A stretch of 64,000 nt of DNA. Origin: Borborobacter arsenicus. GTDB lineage: Bacteria > Pseudomonadota > Alphaproteobacteria > Rhizobiales > Rhizobiaceae. A program made the translations under genes and the position numbers. The notes under the pieces were generated by a model that was not told where the DNA came from, made no database searches, and saw only the letters and a program-made list of their open reading frames with translations. The DNA lies in assembly GCF_003934165.1 (NCBI RefSeq), contig NZ_RKST01000011.1, forward strand, positions 62,001-126,000, written 5' to 3'. Below, one piece after another: positions 35,789-45,349 of this stretch. Within the stretch, counting starts at the first letter, position 1. The number at the start of each line of letters is the position of its first letter.

Positions 35789-36649
35789 ATGAATGAACTC
35801 CCTGACAAGCATCATGTCCGGGGCGGCTACGATGGGTGGCGGAGCGGCACGGCCATGGCGGCGCTGCTGTTTTGCGGCATCGCATTGTCGGCCTGCCAGA
35901 CCGGGCCTACAGGTGAGTTGACCACGATCGACGTTGCGCAAGGGTCGAGCGAGAATATCTCGTCGCTGTCAGCAGTCGTCCAGCGCAACCCGAGTGACCC
36001 CGAAGCTTATAATGTACGCGGTTCGGCCTATGGCCGTGGCGGCAAGTACCGCGATGCGCTGAAGGATTTCGACACCGCGATCCGGCTGCGGCCGGACTTC
36101 TACCAGGCCTATTCCAATCGGGCGTTGATCCATCGTTTCCTTGGCGATCAGGCAAGCGCGCTTGCGGACTACAACCGCTCCATCCAGATCAATCCCAGCT
36201 ATGACGCCGCCTATATCGGCCGTGGCAATCTCTACCGTAAGGCGGGCCGCACGCAGGACGCCTTCAACGATTTCCAGAAGGCCATCCAACTCGACACGAC
36301 CGACCCGCGCGCCTATCACAATCGCGGCCTGATCTATCAGTCACAGGGGCAGCACAATTACGCGATCGAGGATTTTTCGACCGCAATCTCGCTCTCTCCG
36401 GATTCCGAAGAGCCCTATAACGGGCGCGGGCTTTCCTACCTCGCCACCAATGACGAGGACAACGCCTTCGCCGATTTCAACATGGCGATCAAGCTGAACG
36501 AGCGCGTTGCCGAAAGCTGGGCCAACCAGGCACTGATCTATGAGCGGCGCGGCGACAAGGCACGCGCGGCCAAGTCCTATGCGCGCGCAGCCCAGCTCGA
36601 CCCGAACTACAAGGTTGCCACGGACGGGCTTGCACGCACGCGCACCTGA
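35789..36649 (+). CDS. TPR-repeat lipoprotein
   Basis: 286 residues. A lipobox LSAC (cleavage before Cys, residue 36) after a hydrophobic stretch (AMAALLFCGIALSAC) marks an exported lipoprotein. Five or six tetratricopeptide repeats follow from about residue 65 to the end (AYNVRGSAYGRGGKYRDALKDF, AYSNRALIHRFLGDQASALADY and so on). Such proteins, like NlpI, scaffold envelope enzymes. It starts 59 bp after the rpsU terminator, as its own unit. Confidence 0.87.
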   Translation: MNELPDKHHVRGGYDGWRSGTAMAALLFCGIALSACQTGPTGELTTIDVAQGSSENISSLSAVVQRNPSDPEAYNVRGSAYGRGGKYRDALKDFDTAIRLRPDFYQAYSNRALIHRFLGDQASALADYNRSIQINPSYDAAYIGRGNLYRKAGRTQDAFNDFQKAIQLDTTDPRAYHNRGLIYQSQGQHNYAIEDFSTAISLSPDSEEPYNGRGLSYLATNDEDNAFADFNMAIKLNERVAESWANQALIYERRGDKARAAKSYARAAQLDPNYKVATDGLARTRT

Positions 36650-36757
36650 TTGCTGCGGCATGACGCGACCGTAAGCCGACGCATATCTTTTGTCGCATGG
36701 GAACCATGCTGCCCTCCGTCTGTTGTGGAGACGGGTCGGCAACGCATGGAGCGCACC

Positions 36758-37246
36758 ATGAAAACCATAGCGACAACAGCAGTGGCAGCCTTGATTCTTT
36801 CCGTTGCGGCTCCGGCGCAGGCGCAGCGTGGTGTAGAGTTGGGCATGCTCGAATGTTCCATCTCCGGCGGCATCGGCCTGATCGTCAGCTCGAAAAAGGA
36901 ACTTGCCTGCACCTTTCGCCCGGCCGACAAGAAATTTGCGCCTGAAGCCTATATCGGCACGGTGACCAAATACGGCCTCGATATCGGCGCCACCGGGCAG
37001 ACCTTCATGCAATGGCTGGTTCTGGCCCCGAGCGCCGACATCTACGCACCCGGTACCCTGGCGGGCGATTATGTCGGGGCCAGCGCCGAAGCGAGCGCAG
37101 CCGTCGGCGGCGGTGCCAATCTTCTCGTCGGCGGATCGAATCAGACCTTCACCCTGCAGCCGGTCAGCGTACAGGCGCAGACAGGCCTCAATCTGGCCAT
37201 AGGTGTTACCCAATTCGTGCTGCACGGCGTCGTGGTGTCCAAGTAA
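36758..37246 (+). CDS. DUF992 exported protein
   Basis: 162 residues from ATG 36758, which has GGAG 6 bases upstream; ATG 36746 is an alternative. The signal peptide is MKTIATTAVAALILSVAAPAQA-QR. The mature part (GMLECSISGGIGLIVSSKKELACTF, then ASAAVGGGANLLVGGS) matches the alphaproteobacterial DUF992 family, which has two conserved Cys and no known function. It probably resides in the periplasm or outer membrane. It lies 108 bp after the TPR gene. Confidence 0.8.
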   Translation: MKTIATTAVAALILSVAAPAQAQRGVELGMLECSISGGIGLIVSSKKELACTFRPADKKFAPEAYIGTVTKYGLDIGATGQTFMQWLVLAPSADIYAPGTLAGDYVGASAEASAAVGGGANLLVGGSNQTFTLQPVSVQAQTGLNLAIGVTQFVLHGVVVSK

Positions 37247-37263
37247 AGTCGATGATCATGATA

Positions 37264-37290
37264 AAAACGGGGGATAGGCCGTTTTCTTTT
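37264..37290 (+). terminator. Likely terminator after the DUF992 gene
   Basis: AAAACGG (37264-37270) pairs with CCGTTTT (37279-37285), loop GGGATAGG, followed by CTTTT. The rest of the 284-bp gap before prkA shows nothing firm. Confidence 0.6.
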
Positions 37291-37530
37291 GCACATGCAC
37301 GTAACAATTTGCCCCGCCCTTCCTATATGATTCATAAGAAGGAATTTCAGGATGGAGGCGTGGTGTGACCGCGAAAACATCTCGACATCCTAATCCGAAG
37401 AGCCGGGCATCGGGGCGATCCTGGGTTTCAACCACTATCGCCGCATGCAAGCTCAGCCCTTGGCGGCTATTTGCGGCACGCGAGCCGTCATGCCGAATCT
37501 CACTCAATTTCCCCATCGAGAGAGGTCAAG

Positions 37531-39480
37531 ATGCAATCGCACGGGTCTGACGTCTTCAGTCTGTTTTCCGAGATTTACAGCGGCGAAAAGCAGGAGGAGA
37601 TGAGTCTCCAGCAATATCTGCTTGCGTGCCGCGAAAATCCGTCGATGTATGCCACTGCGGCCGAAAGAATGGTCGAAGCGATCGGCGAGCCGACATTGGT
37701 CGACACCAGCGCGGATGAGCGCCTGGGCCGTATCTTCACCAACCGGACGATCAAGATCTATCCGGCTTTTCCCGAATTCTACGGCATGGAAGATACGATC
37801 GAGCGTATCGTCGGCTATTTCCGCTATGCGGCCCAAGGGCTGGAGGAGCGCAAGCAGATTCTCTATCTGCTCGGTCCGGTCGGCGGCGGCAAGTCCTCGC
37901 TGGCCGAGCGGCTGAAGAAGCTCATGGAAAAGCAGCCGATCTACACGCTGAAGGTGGGCGGTCAGGTCAGCCCGATCTTCGAATCGCCCCTGGGACTTTT
38001 CAACCCGGATCGGATGGGCGATCTGCTCGAAGAAAAATACGGCATCGCCCAGCGGCGGCTCAACGGCCTGATCTCGCCATGGGCGGCAAAGCGCCTTGAC
38101 GAACTGGGCGGTGATATTTCCAAGTTCAGCGTCGTCAAGCTGATGCCGTCTCGCCTGCGCCAGATCGGCATCACCAAGACCGAGCCCGGCGACGAGAACA
38201 ACCAGGATGTTTCGGCACTGGTCGGCAAGGTCGACATCCGGCAACTGGAGAATTTCAGCCAGGCCGATCCCGATGCCTATTCCTACAGCGGCGGCCTCAA
38301 CCGCACCACGCAGGGCCTGCTGGAATTCGTGGAGATGTTCAAGGCACCGATCAAGGTGCTGCATCCGCTGCTGACGGCGACGCAGGAAGGCAACTATAAC
38401 GGTACCGAGAATTTCGGCGCCTTCCCCTATCAGGGCATCATCCTGGCCCATTCCAACGAATCGGAATGGCAGCAATTCAAGAACAACAAGAACAATGAGG
38501 CCTTCCTCGACCGCATATTGGTGGTCAAGGTTCCCTATTGCCTGCGCGTGACGGAAGAGCGCCAGATCTATGAGAAGCTGCTGCGCGAGAGCGAGTTGGC
38601 CAGCAGCCCCTGCGCGCCCGAAGTGCTGGAGATACTCAGCCGCTTCACCGTCTCCACCCGCCTGGCGATCCACGAGAATTCGCCGCTTTACACCAAGATG
38701 CGGGTCTATGACGGCGAGAACCTGAAGGACATCGACCCCAAGGCCAAGTCGGTGCAGGAATATCGCGATGCGGCCGGCGTCGACGAGGGCATGACCGGGG
38801 TCAGCACGCGCTTTGCCTTCAAGGTGCTGTCGGAAACCTTCAACTACGACACCAAGGAGGTCGCCGCCGATCCTGTGCACCTCATCTATGTGATGGAGCA
38901 GGCGATCAAGCGAGAGCAGTTCCCGCAAGAGATAGAATCGCGGTTCCTCGACTTCATCAAGTCGGAGCTTGCGTCGCGCTATGCCGAGTTCATCGGCCAT
39001 GAGATCCAGAAGGCCTATCTGGAATCCTACAGCGAATATGGCCAGAACCTGTTCGACCGCTATATCTCCTATGCCGATGCCTGGATCGAGGATCAGGACT
39101 ACAAGGATCCCGATACCGGCCAGATCCTCAACCGGGAGGTTCTCGATCGTGAGTTGTCGCAGATCGAGAAGCCGGCCGGCATCGCCAATCCCAAGGATTT
39201 CCGCAACGAGGTCGTGAAATTCTCGCTGCGAGCGCGGGCCAAGAACCACGGCCGCAACCCGTCCTGGACGAGCTATGAGAAACTGCGCGAGGTCATCGAG
39301 AAGCGCATGTTCGGTCAGGTCGAGGATCTGCTGCCGGTGATCAGCTTCGGCTCCAAGAAGGACAGCGCCACCGAAAAGCAGCACAGCGAATTCGTCCAGC
39401 GCATGGTCGAACGCGGCTATACGGAACGGCAGGTCCGGCGCCTGGTGGATTGGTATATGCGGGTGAACAAGGCCGGTTAG
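37531..39480 (+). CDS. prkA: PrkA-family serine protein kinase
   Basis: 649 residues from ATG 37531, five bases after GAGAGG. The N-terminal AAA+-like domain holds Walker A GPVGGGKSSLAERL near 117-130, with ESPLGLFNPDRMGDLL and the conserved LLTATQEGNYNGTENFGA. The C-terminal PrkA domain covers the last third. Homologues (E. coli YeaG, Bacillus PrkA) are AMP/ATP-binding kinases or proteases induced by starvation and nitrogen stress. It heads the prkA-yeaH-spoVR cluster, a widely conserved trio. Confidence 0.95.
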   Translation: MQSHGSDVFSLFSEIYSGEKQEEMSLQQYLLACRENPSMYATAAERMVEAIGEPTLVDTSADERLGRIFTNRTIKIYPAFPEFYGMEDTIERIVGYFRYAAQGLEERKQILYLLGPVGGGKSSLAERLKKLMEKQPIYTLKVGGQVSPIFESPLGLFNPDRMGDLLEEKYGIAQRRLNGLISPWAAKRLDELGGDISKFSVVKLMPSRLRQIGITKTEPGDENNQDVSALVGKVDIRQLENFSQADPDAYSYSGGLNRTTQGLLEFVEMFKAPIKVLHPLLTATQEGNYNGTENFGAFPYQGIILAHSNESEWQQFKNNKNNEAFLDRILVVKVPYCLRVTEERQIYEKLLRESELASSPCAPEVLEILSRFTVSTRLAIHENSPLYTKMRVYDGENLKDIDPKAKSVQEYRDAAGVDEGMTGVSTRFAFKVLSETFNYDTKEVAADPVHLIYVMEQAIKREQFPQEIESRFLDFIKSELASRYAEFIGHEIQKAYLESYSEYGQNLFDRYISYADAWIEDQDYKDPDTGQILNREVLDRELSQIEKPAGIANPKDFRNEVVKFSLRARAKNHGRNPSWTSYEKLREVIEKRMFGQVEDLLPVISFGSKKDSATEKQHSEFVQRMVERGYTERQVRRLVDWYMRVNKAG

Positions 39481-39567
39481 TGCGGCAAATACGAATCTTG
39501 TTCCGCTCAGGCGAGGGGCAAAATCCCGCCACGCTTGCAACCTTGGCAGGTCTGGCGTGGCAGATTC

Positions 39568-39607
39568 GAAGTTCCGGTACATGCTGAAAGCGAATGACAG
39601 GAACTTC
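39568..39607. promoter_or_regulatory. Inverted repeat between prkA and yeaH
   Basis: Perfect 8-bp arms GAAGTTCC (39568-39575) and GGAACTTC (39600-39607) have a 24-base spacer, just upstream of a TATGCT that could be a -10 element for the downstream genes. It could be an operator, a processing hairpin or chance. Confidence 0.3.
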
Positions 39608-39647
39608 TAATCCGCTATGCTAGGGTGCGCGCAAGAGAGGGCGATAT

Positions 39648-40970
39648 ATGCCGAACTTCATCGATCGGCGCCTGAATCCCAAAGACAAGAGCCTGGGTAA
39701 CCGCCAACGGTTTCTGTCGCGCGCTCGCGAGGAATTGAAGCGGGTCATCAACGACAGGATCAGGACCGGCAAGATCGCCGACATGGATGGCGAGCAGTCC
39801 GTTCCCGTGCCGGTGAAGGGAACCAGCGAACCGAGCTTCCGCCATGCCGAAGACAGCGGCAGGCGCGAGCACGTCCTGCCCGGCAACAAGGCCTTCATCC
39901 CAGGCGATCGGCTGGCCAAGCGCGGGGGCGGGGAGGGCGGAAGCCCCGGAACCGGCTCTCCGGGCATGGGGGACGCCGAGGATGATTTCCGCTTCGTGCT
40001 GTCGCGCGAGGAAGTGCTCGATCTCTTCTTCGAGGATCTTGAACTGCCCGATATGGTCAAGCTCGACCTGAAGGAGGTGGTGGCGTTCAAGCCGCGACGT
40101 GCCGGCTTTGCCACCAGCGGGTCGCCGACCAACATCAATGTCGGGCGCACCATGCGCAACAGCTATGGGCGTCGCCTCGCATTGAGGCGGCCCAAGCAGG
40201 AAGAACTGGATGAGATCGAAGCCGAGATCGCCAAGCTCGCTACGAAGGCCAAGCCGACACCTGAAACGCTCCAGCACATTGCCACTTTGCGCACCGAGCT
40301 TGAAAGGCTGCAACGGCGCCGGCGGCTGGTTGCCTATGTCGATCCGGTCGATATCCGTTTCAACCGTTTCGACCGCCAGCCGGTGCCCAATGCCAATGCG
40401 GTAATGTTCTGCCTGATGGACGTTTCCAGTTCCATGGGCGAGCGCGAAAAGGACCTGGCCAAGCGCTTCTTCGTGCTGCTGCACCTGTTCCTGAAGCGGC
40501 GTTACGAGCGTATCGACACCGTCTTCATCCGCCACACCCATGAGGCCCAGGAGGTCGACGAGGAGACCTTCTTCTATTCCACGCAGAGCGGTGGAACGGT
40601 GGTTTCGACCGCGCTCGAGCAGATGCGGCGCATCATTGACGAGCGTTACCCGAGCGGGCGCTGGAATATCTATGCCGCACAGGCTTCGGACGGCGACAAT
40701 GCCGCGGCCGATTCGGAATATTGCGTCGACTTCCTCAATGACGAATTGATGCGGCTTTGCCAATATTTCGCCTATGTCGAAATCATAGATGAGCGTGAGA
40801 GCGATATTTTCAGGTCGCCCGATCATGGCACAGCGCTCTGGCATGCCTACCGGGAGGTGAGCCAGAACTGGCCGAATTTCCAGATGGCCCGCATCGCCAA
40901 GCCGGGCGACATCTACCCGGTTTTCAAGCGGCTGTTTGCAAAGCAGCCAGTTTCGCCCACTAAAAGTTGA
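39648..40970 (+). CDS. yeaH: YeaH/DUF444-family protein
   Basis: 440 residues. The start (MPNFIDRRLNPKDKSLGNRQRFLSRAR) and the Gly/Ser-rich segment near 85-110 are typical of YeaH. The C-terminal half contains a von Willebrand A-like fold with a MIDAS-type DVSSSMG near 260-266. It always travels with prkA and spoVR; its partners are probably the kinase and SpoVR, but the biochemical role is not established. Confidence 0.93.
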   Translation: MPNFIDRRLNPKDKSLGNRQRFLSRAREELKRVINDRIRTGKIADMDGEQSVPVPVKGTSEPSFRHAEDSGRREHVLPGNKAFIPGDRLAKRGGGEGGSPGTGSPGMGDAEDDFRFVLSREEVLDLFFEDLELPDMVKLDLKEVVAFKPRRAGFATSGSPTNINVGRTMRNSYGRRLALRRPKQEELDEIEAEIAKLATKAKPTPETLQHIATLRTELERLQRRRRLVAYVDPVDIRFNRFDRQPVPNANAVMFCLMDVSSSMGEREKDLAKRFFVLLHLFLKRRYERIDTVFIRHTHEAQEVDEETFFYSTQSGGTVVSTALEQMRRIIDERYPSGRWNIYAAQASDGDNAAADSEYCVDFLNDELMRLCQYFAYVEIIDERESDIFRSPDHGTALWHAYREVSQNWPNFQMARIAKPGDIYPVFKRLFAKQPVSPTKS

Positions 40971-40981
40971 CGGGCAACGGC

Positions 40982-42514
40982 ATGAGCAGGCGACCCCGAC
41001 ACTCGAATTTGCTGTTTGACGGCTCTGACTGGAACTTCGCGACACTGTCGCGCACCTATGACGCCATCCGCCAGATTGCGCTGGAGGATCTGCGGCTGGA
41101 CACCTACCCCAACCAGATGGAGATCATCTCGTCGGAGCAGATGCTTGACGCCTATTCCTCGATCGGCATGCCGCTGATGTATCGGCACTGGTCTTTCGGC
41201 AAGCATTTCGTGCAGGAACAGCATCTCTATCGCAAGGGCCGCCGGGGGCTCGCCTATGAGCTGGTGATCAACTCCAATCCCTGCATCACCTATCTGATGG
41301 AGGAGAACACCATGGCCATGCAGGCGCTGGTCACGGCCCACGCCTCCTTCGGCCACAATCATTTTTTCAAGAACAATTACCTGTTCCAGCAATGGACCGA
41401 CGCGAGTGCGATCCTGAACTATATGGAGTTCGCCAAATCCTATATCGCGCGCTGCGAGGAAAAACACGGCGTGGCGGAAGTCGAGTCGATCCTGGATGCA
41501 GCCCATGCGTTGATGGAGCAGGCCGTCTTCCGCTATCGCCGGCCGCCTCGGCTTTCCTCGGCACAGGAGCGTGAGCGCCTGCGTGACCGGCTCGACTATG
41601 AGGAGCGCATTTTCAGCGACCTCTGGCGCACCCTGCCGCAACGCAAGGACGGCGAACGAAACGATGAAGACGAGCGCGAGGCGCAGGAGCGCAAGAAGGC
41701 GCTCAATTTGCCCGAGGAGAACCTGCTCTATTTCCTGGAGAAGAACAGCCTGATCCTGGAACCGTGGCAGCGCGAAATCCTGCGCATCGTTCGTGTCGTC
41801 GCGCAGTATTTCTATCCGCAGCGCCAGACCAAGGTGATGAACGAGGGCTGCGCCACCTTCGTCCACTACACCATCATGAACGCGCTTTTCGATGCGGGCA
41901 GGATCAGCGAAGGGGCGATGCTGGAAATCCTGCAGAGCCATTCCAACGTCGTCTTCCAGCCGGGGTTCGATGATCCGCGCTTTTCCTCCTTCAACCCCTA
42001 TGCGCTGGGCTTTTCAATGATGCAGGACATCCAGCGCATCTGCACCGAGCCGACGGCGGAAGACCACGACTGGTTTCCCGACATCGCCGGCAATGGCGAC
42101 TGGCGCGAGACGCTGCTTGCCGCCTGGGCCAATCACCGCGACGAATCCTTTATCCTGCAATATCTGAGCCCGGCCCTGATCCGTAAGCTGCGCCTGTTCG
42201 TCCTGAGTGACGATGCCACGCAGCCGCATTACCAGGTTGCCTCGATCCATGACGAGCGCGGCTACGCCAAAATCCGGGCCACGCTCGCCCATAATTACGA
42301 TATCGGCACCCAGCAGCCCAACATTCAGGTGGTTGATGTCGACCTTCTCGGCAACCGGCATTTGCGCCTTCAACATATGGTGCATGACGGCGTCGTGCTG
42401 ACCGAAGACAGCCGCGACGCAACCCTGCGCCATATCAGGCGCCTGTGGGGCTATGACGTCAGCCTGGTCGGAATAGACGAGGGCGGCAGCCAGCTTTACG
42501 AAGCCGCGGCGTGA
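40982..42514 (+). CDS. SpoVR-family protein (YcgB-like)
   Basis: 510 residues from ATG 40982. A TTG at 40967 overlapping the yeaH stop would add five residues; neither has a strong Shine-Dalgarno. Diagnostic stretches are YPNQMEIISSEQMLDAYSSIGMPLMYRHWSFGK and MNEGCATFVHYTIMNALFD. Named after a Bacillus spore cortex gene, the family in Gram-negatives works with PrkA in stationary-phase physiology. It is the last gene of the trio. Confidence 0.94.
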   Translation: MSRRPRHSNLLFDGSDWNFATLSRTYDAIRQIALEDLRLDTYPNQMEIISSEQMLDAYSSIGMPLMYRHWSFGKHFVQEQHLYRKGRRGLAYELVINSNPCITYLMEENTMAMQALVTAHASFGHNHFFKNNYLFQQWTDASAILNYMEFAKSYIARCEEKHGVAEVESILDAAHALMEQAVFRYRRPPRLSSAQERERLRDRLDYEERIFSDLWRTLPQRKDGERNDEDEREAQERKKALNLPEENLLYFLEKNSLILEPWQREILRIVRVVAQYFYPQRQTKVMNEGCATFVHYTIMNALFDAGRISEGAMLEILQSHSNVVFQPGFDDPRFSSFNPYALGFSMMQDIQRICTEPTAEDHDWFPDIAGNGDWRETLLAAWANHRDESFILQYLSPALIRKLRLFVLSDDATQPHYQVASIHDERGYAKIRATLAHNYDIGTQQPNIQVVDVDLLGNRHLRLQHMVHDGVVLTEDSRDATLRHIRRLWGYDVSLVGIDEGGSQLYEAAA

Positions 42515-42572
42515 ACCACCAATGTCCCGGCTGGAGCGGCCAGCCACACGCCTTGCATAGCGACGCCTAGAA

Positions 42573-42597
42573 TTTCGATCGAAAATCAGGCTATACT
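42573..42597 (+). promoter_or_regulatory. Palindrome and -10 element upstream of the cox operon
   Basis: A perfect 12-bp palindrome TTTCGATCGAAA (42573-42584) lies directly before TATACT (42592-42597), a good -10 hexamer. The palindrome falls in the -35/spacer zone, where a regulator would block or recruit polymerase. It is 54 bp upstream of the subunit II start. Confidence 0.5.
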
Positions 42598-42650
42598 GAT
42601 CTCACGTTTCTAGGGGCGGTTGCTTCTCGGGACGCCAGGAGGAACAGAGC

Positions 42651-43478
42651 ATGGCCATAGTGCTTGTACTCGTTCTCGTGGTTGTGGGCTCAGTCTTGTT
42701 TCACCTTCTGAGCCCATGGTGGTGGACGCCCATCGCGTCCAACTGGTCTTACATAGACGATACCATCATCATCACCTTCTGGATCACCGGAGCAGTTTTC
42801 TCCGCCGTCGTGTTGTTCATGGCCTATTGCGTCCTGCGCTTCCGCCATCGTGACGGGAACCGCGCGGCCTATGAACCGGAAAACCGCAAGCTTGAATCCT
42901 GGCTCACCATTGTCACCGCCGTAGGCGTGGCCGCCATGCTGGTGCCGGGCCTGTTCGTGTGGAGCCGTTTCGTCACCGTCCCGGCCGATGCAACCGAGGT
43001 CGAGGTGGTCGGCCAGCAATGGCAATGGAATTTTCGCCTGCCCGGCAAGGACGGCAAGCTCGGCCGGGCCGATACGCGCATCGTGAGCGTGGAAAACCCG
43101 CTCGGCCTCGTTCCGGACGACCCGGCAGGGCAGGACGATATCGTGGTCGAGGCGGCAGACCTGCATCTGCCGGTCGACAAACCGGTCAGGATATTGCTGC
43201 GCTCCATCGACGTGCTGCACGATTTCTACGTGCCGGAATTCCGCGCCAAGATGGACATGATTCCTGGCTCCGTCACCTATTTCTGGTTCACCCCGACGCG
43301 GACCGGAACATTCGAGATTCTCTGCGCGGAACTCTGCGGCCAGGGCCATGCCTTCATGCGCGGCGTGGTCATGGTCGACACGCAGGAAGATTATCTCGCC
43401 TGGCTCGGCGAACAGCAGACATTCGCGCAACTGTCCGCGCCGGCTCAGACGAGCTCCGTGGAGGGAAAGAAAGACTGA
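42651..43478 (+). CDS. Cytochrome c oxidase subunit II (CoxM-like)
   Basis: 275 residues with two N-terminal membrane spans and a periplasmic cupredoxin domain. The full CuA set is visible: His in VLHDFYVPEF, then CAELCGQGHAFM (two Cys, His, Met). The conserved aromatic patch is GQQWQWNFRLPG. No haem c domain is fused. ATG 42651 follows GCCAGGAGGAACAGAGC, a strong Shine-Dalgarno. The gene order (II, I, III, III, IV) matches the alternative CoxMNOP oxidase of rhizobia rather than the housekeeping aa3 operon. Confidence 0.93.
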   Translation: MAIVLVLVLVVVGSVLFHLLSPWWWTPIASNWSYIDDTIIITFWITGAVFSAVVLFMAYCVLRFRHRDGNRAAYEPENRKLESWLTIVTAVGVAAMLVPGLFVWSRFVTVPADATEVEVVGQQWQWNFRLPGKDGKLGRADTRIVSVENPLGLVPDDPAGQDDIVVEAADLHLPVDKPVRILLRSIDVLHDFYVPEFRAKMDMIPGSVTYFWFTPTRTGTFEILCAELCGQGHAFMRGVVMVDTQEDYLAWLGEQQTFAQLSAPAQTSSVEGKKD

Positions 43479-43570
43479 CCAGCAAGCAATGAAGCCGGGC
43501 CGCGGAAGCCTGATCGAAACAGTGTCGGCAAGCCTGAGGCTTCATCGGAACGAAACAAGGAGGTGTTTCG

Positions 43571-45349
43571 ATGGTCGATGTCACACCAGATGCGGCAAGC
43601 CCGGTTCCGCCGGCTGAAGTCGCGGAGGTAGAGCTCTACCACCCGCATAGCTGGTGGACGAAATATGTCTTCTCGCAGGACGCCAAGGTCATCGCCATCC
43701 AGTATTCGGCGACCGCGCTCGGCATCGGCTTCGTGGCACTGGTGCTGTCCTGGCTGATACGGCTTCAGCTCGGCTTTCCCGGCACCTTCGATTTCATCAC
43801 GCCGGAAGCCTATTACCAATTCATCACCATGCACGGCATGATCATGGTGATCTATCTGCTGACTGCGCTGTTTCTCGGCGGTTTCGGCAACTACCTGATC
43901 CCGCTGATGGTCGGCGCGCGCGACATGGTCTTCCCCTATGTCAACATGCTGAGCTACTGGATTTATCTGCTTGCGGTGCTGGTGCTGGTTTCGAGCTTCT
44001 TTGCCCCCGGCGGCCCGACAGGCGCCGGCTGGACACTCTATCCGCCGCAGGCGATCATGACCGGCACGCCCGGCGGGCAGGACTGGGGCATCGTGCTGAT
44101 GCTGTCTTCGCTGATCCTGTTCGTCATCGGCTTCACCATGGGCGGGCTCAACTATGTCGTGACCGTGCTGCAGGGGCGCACCCGCGGCATGACGCTGATG
44201 CGGCTGCCGCTGACTGTGTGGGGCATCTTCACCGCCACCGTCATGGCGCTGCTGGCCTTTCCGGCGCTGTTCGTGGCCTGCGTGATGATGCTGCTCGACC
44301 GTGTGCTCGGCACCAGCTTCTTCATGCCGGCCATCATCGAGATGGGCGAGCAGTTGCAGCACGGCGGCGGCAGCCCGATCCTGTTCCAGCATCTGTTCTG
44401 GTTCTTCGGGCATCCGGAAGTCTATATCGTCGCGCTGCCGGCCTTCGGCATCGTCTCGGACCTCATCAGCACCCATGCCCGCAAGAACATCTTCGGCTAT
44501 CGCATGATGGTATGGGCGATCGTGGTCATCGGCGCGCTGAGCTTCGTGGTGTGGGCGCATCACATGTATGTCAGCGGCATGCACCCCTATTTCGGCTTCT
44601 TCTTCGCCACCACGACGCTCATCATCGCCATCCCGACCGCCATCAAGGTCTATAATTGGGTCCTGACGCTGTGGCGCGGCGACATCCACCTCACCGTGCC
44701 GATGCTGTTTGCGCTCGCCTTTATCGTCACCTTCGTCAATGGCGGGCTGACCGGCCTGTTCCTCGGCAATGTGGTGGTGGACGTGCCCTTGTCGGACACC
44801 ATGTTCGTGGTGGCGCATTTCCACATGGTCATGGGGGTTGCACCGATCATCGTGATCTTCGGGGCGATCTACCACTGGTATCCGAAGATCACCGGCCGGA
44901 TGCTGAACGAGGCGATGGGCCAGTTCCATTTCTGGGTCACCTTCCTCGGCGCCTATCTCATCTTTTTCCCGATGCATTATCTCGGCCTGATGGGCGTTCC
45001 GCGCCGCTACAACGAGCTGGGCGACATGGCGCTCCTGTCGGAATCGGCTCACCAACTCAATGCCTTTATCAGCATCATGGCCTTCATCGTCGGCTTTGCC
45101 CAACTTGTCTTCCTGTTCAACCTGATCTGGAGCATACGCCACGGCCGGGAAGCCGGCGGCAATCCGTGGCGGGCAACCACGCTGGAATGGCAGACGCCGC
45201 AGACCCCGCCCGCCCATGGCAATTTCGGCAAGGAACTGCCGGTCGTCTATCGCTGGGCCTATGACTACAGCGTGCCAGGCGCGAAGGAGGATTTCATTCC
45301 GCAGAATGAACCGCCGAGCGCATACGCGGCCTCCAGGGGGGCGGTATGA
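43571..45349 (+). CDS. Cytochrome c oxidase subunit I (CoxN-like)
   Basis: 592 residues, about 12 core spans. Metal ligands are all present: haem His in ITMHGMIMV, CuB His and cross-linked Tyr in FFGHPEVYIVALP (the Glu marks the A1 proton-channel type), HHMYVSGMHP, and the two His of VVAHFHMVMG. It catalyses oxygen reduction coupled to proton pumping. An N-terminal extension of about 40 residues precedes the first span. It begins 92 bp after subunit II and overlaps the next gene by 4 bases. Confidence 0.95.
   Translation: MVDVTPDAASPVPPAEVAEVELYHPHSWWTKYVFSQDAKVIAIQYSATALGIGFVALVLSWLIRLQLGFPGTFDFITPEAYYQFITMHGMIMVIYLLTALFLGGFGNYLIPLMVGARDMVFPYVNMLSYWIYLLAVLVLVSSFFAPGGPTGAGWTLYPPQAIMTGTPGGQDWGIVLMLSSLILFVIGFTMGGLNYVVTVLQGRTRGMTLMRLPLTVWGIFTATVMALLAFPALFVACVMMLLDRVLGTSFFMPAIIEMGEQLQHGGGSPILFQHLFWFFGHPEVYIVALPAFGIVSDLISTHARKNIFGYRMMVWAIVVIGALSFVVWAHHMYVSGMHPYFGFFFATTTLIIAIPTAIKVYNWVLTLWRGDIHLTVPMLFALAFIVTFVNGGLTGLFLGNVVVDVPLSDTMFVVAHFHMVMGVAPIIVIFGAIYHWYPKITGRMLNEAMGQFHFWVTFLGAYLIFFPMHYLGLMGVPRRYNELGDMALLSESAHQLNAFISIMAFIVGFAQLVFLFNLIWSIRHGREAGGNPWRATTLEWQTPQTPPAHGNFGKELPVVYRWAYDYSVPGAKEDFIPQNEPPSAYAASRGAV

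Noticed and set aside
37352-37393. Tiny 13-codon frame with a purine-rich upstream sequence before prkA
   Set aside because: It is too short, has no conserved feature, and could be chance in a 284-bp leader; not annotated as a gene.
37504-39582. Long minus-strand frame opposite prkA
   Set aside because: PrkA is unmistakable on the plus strand; the antisense translation shows no family features.
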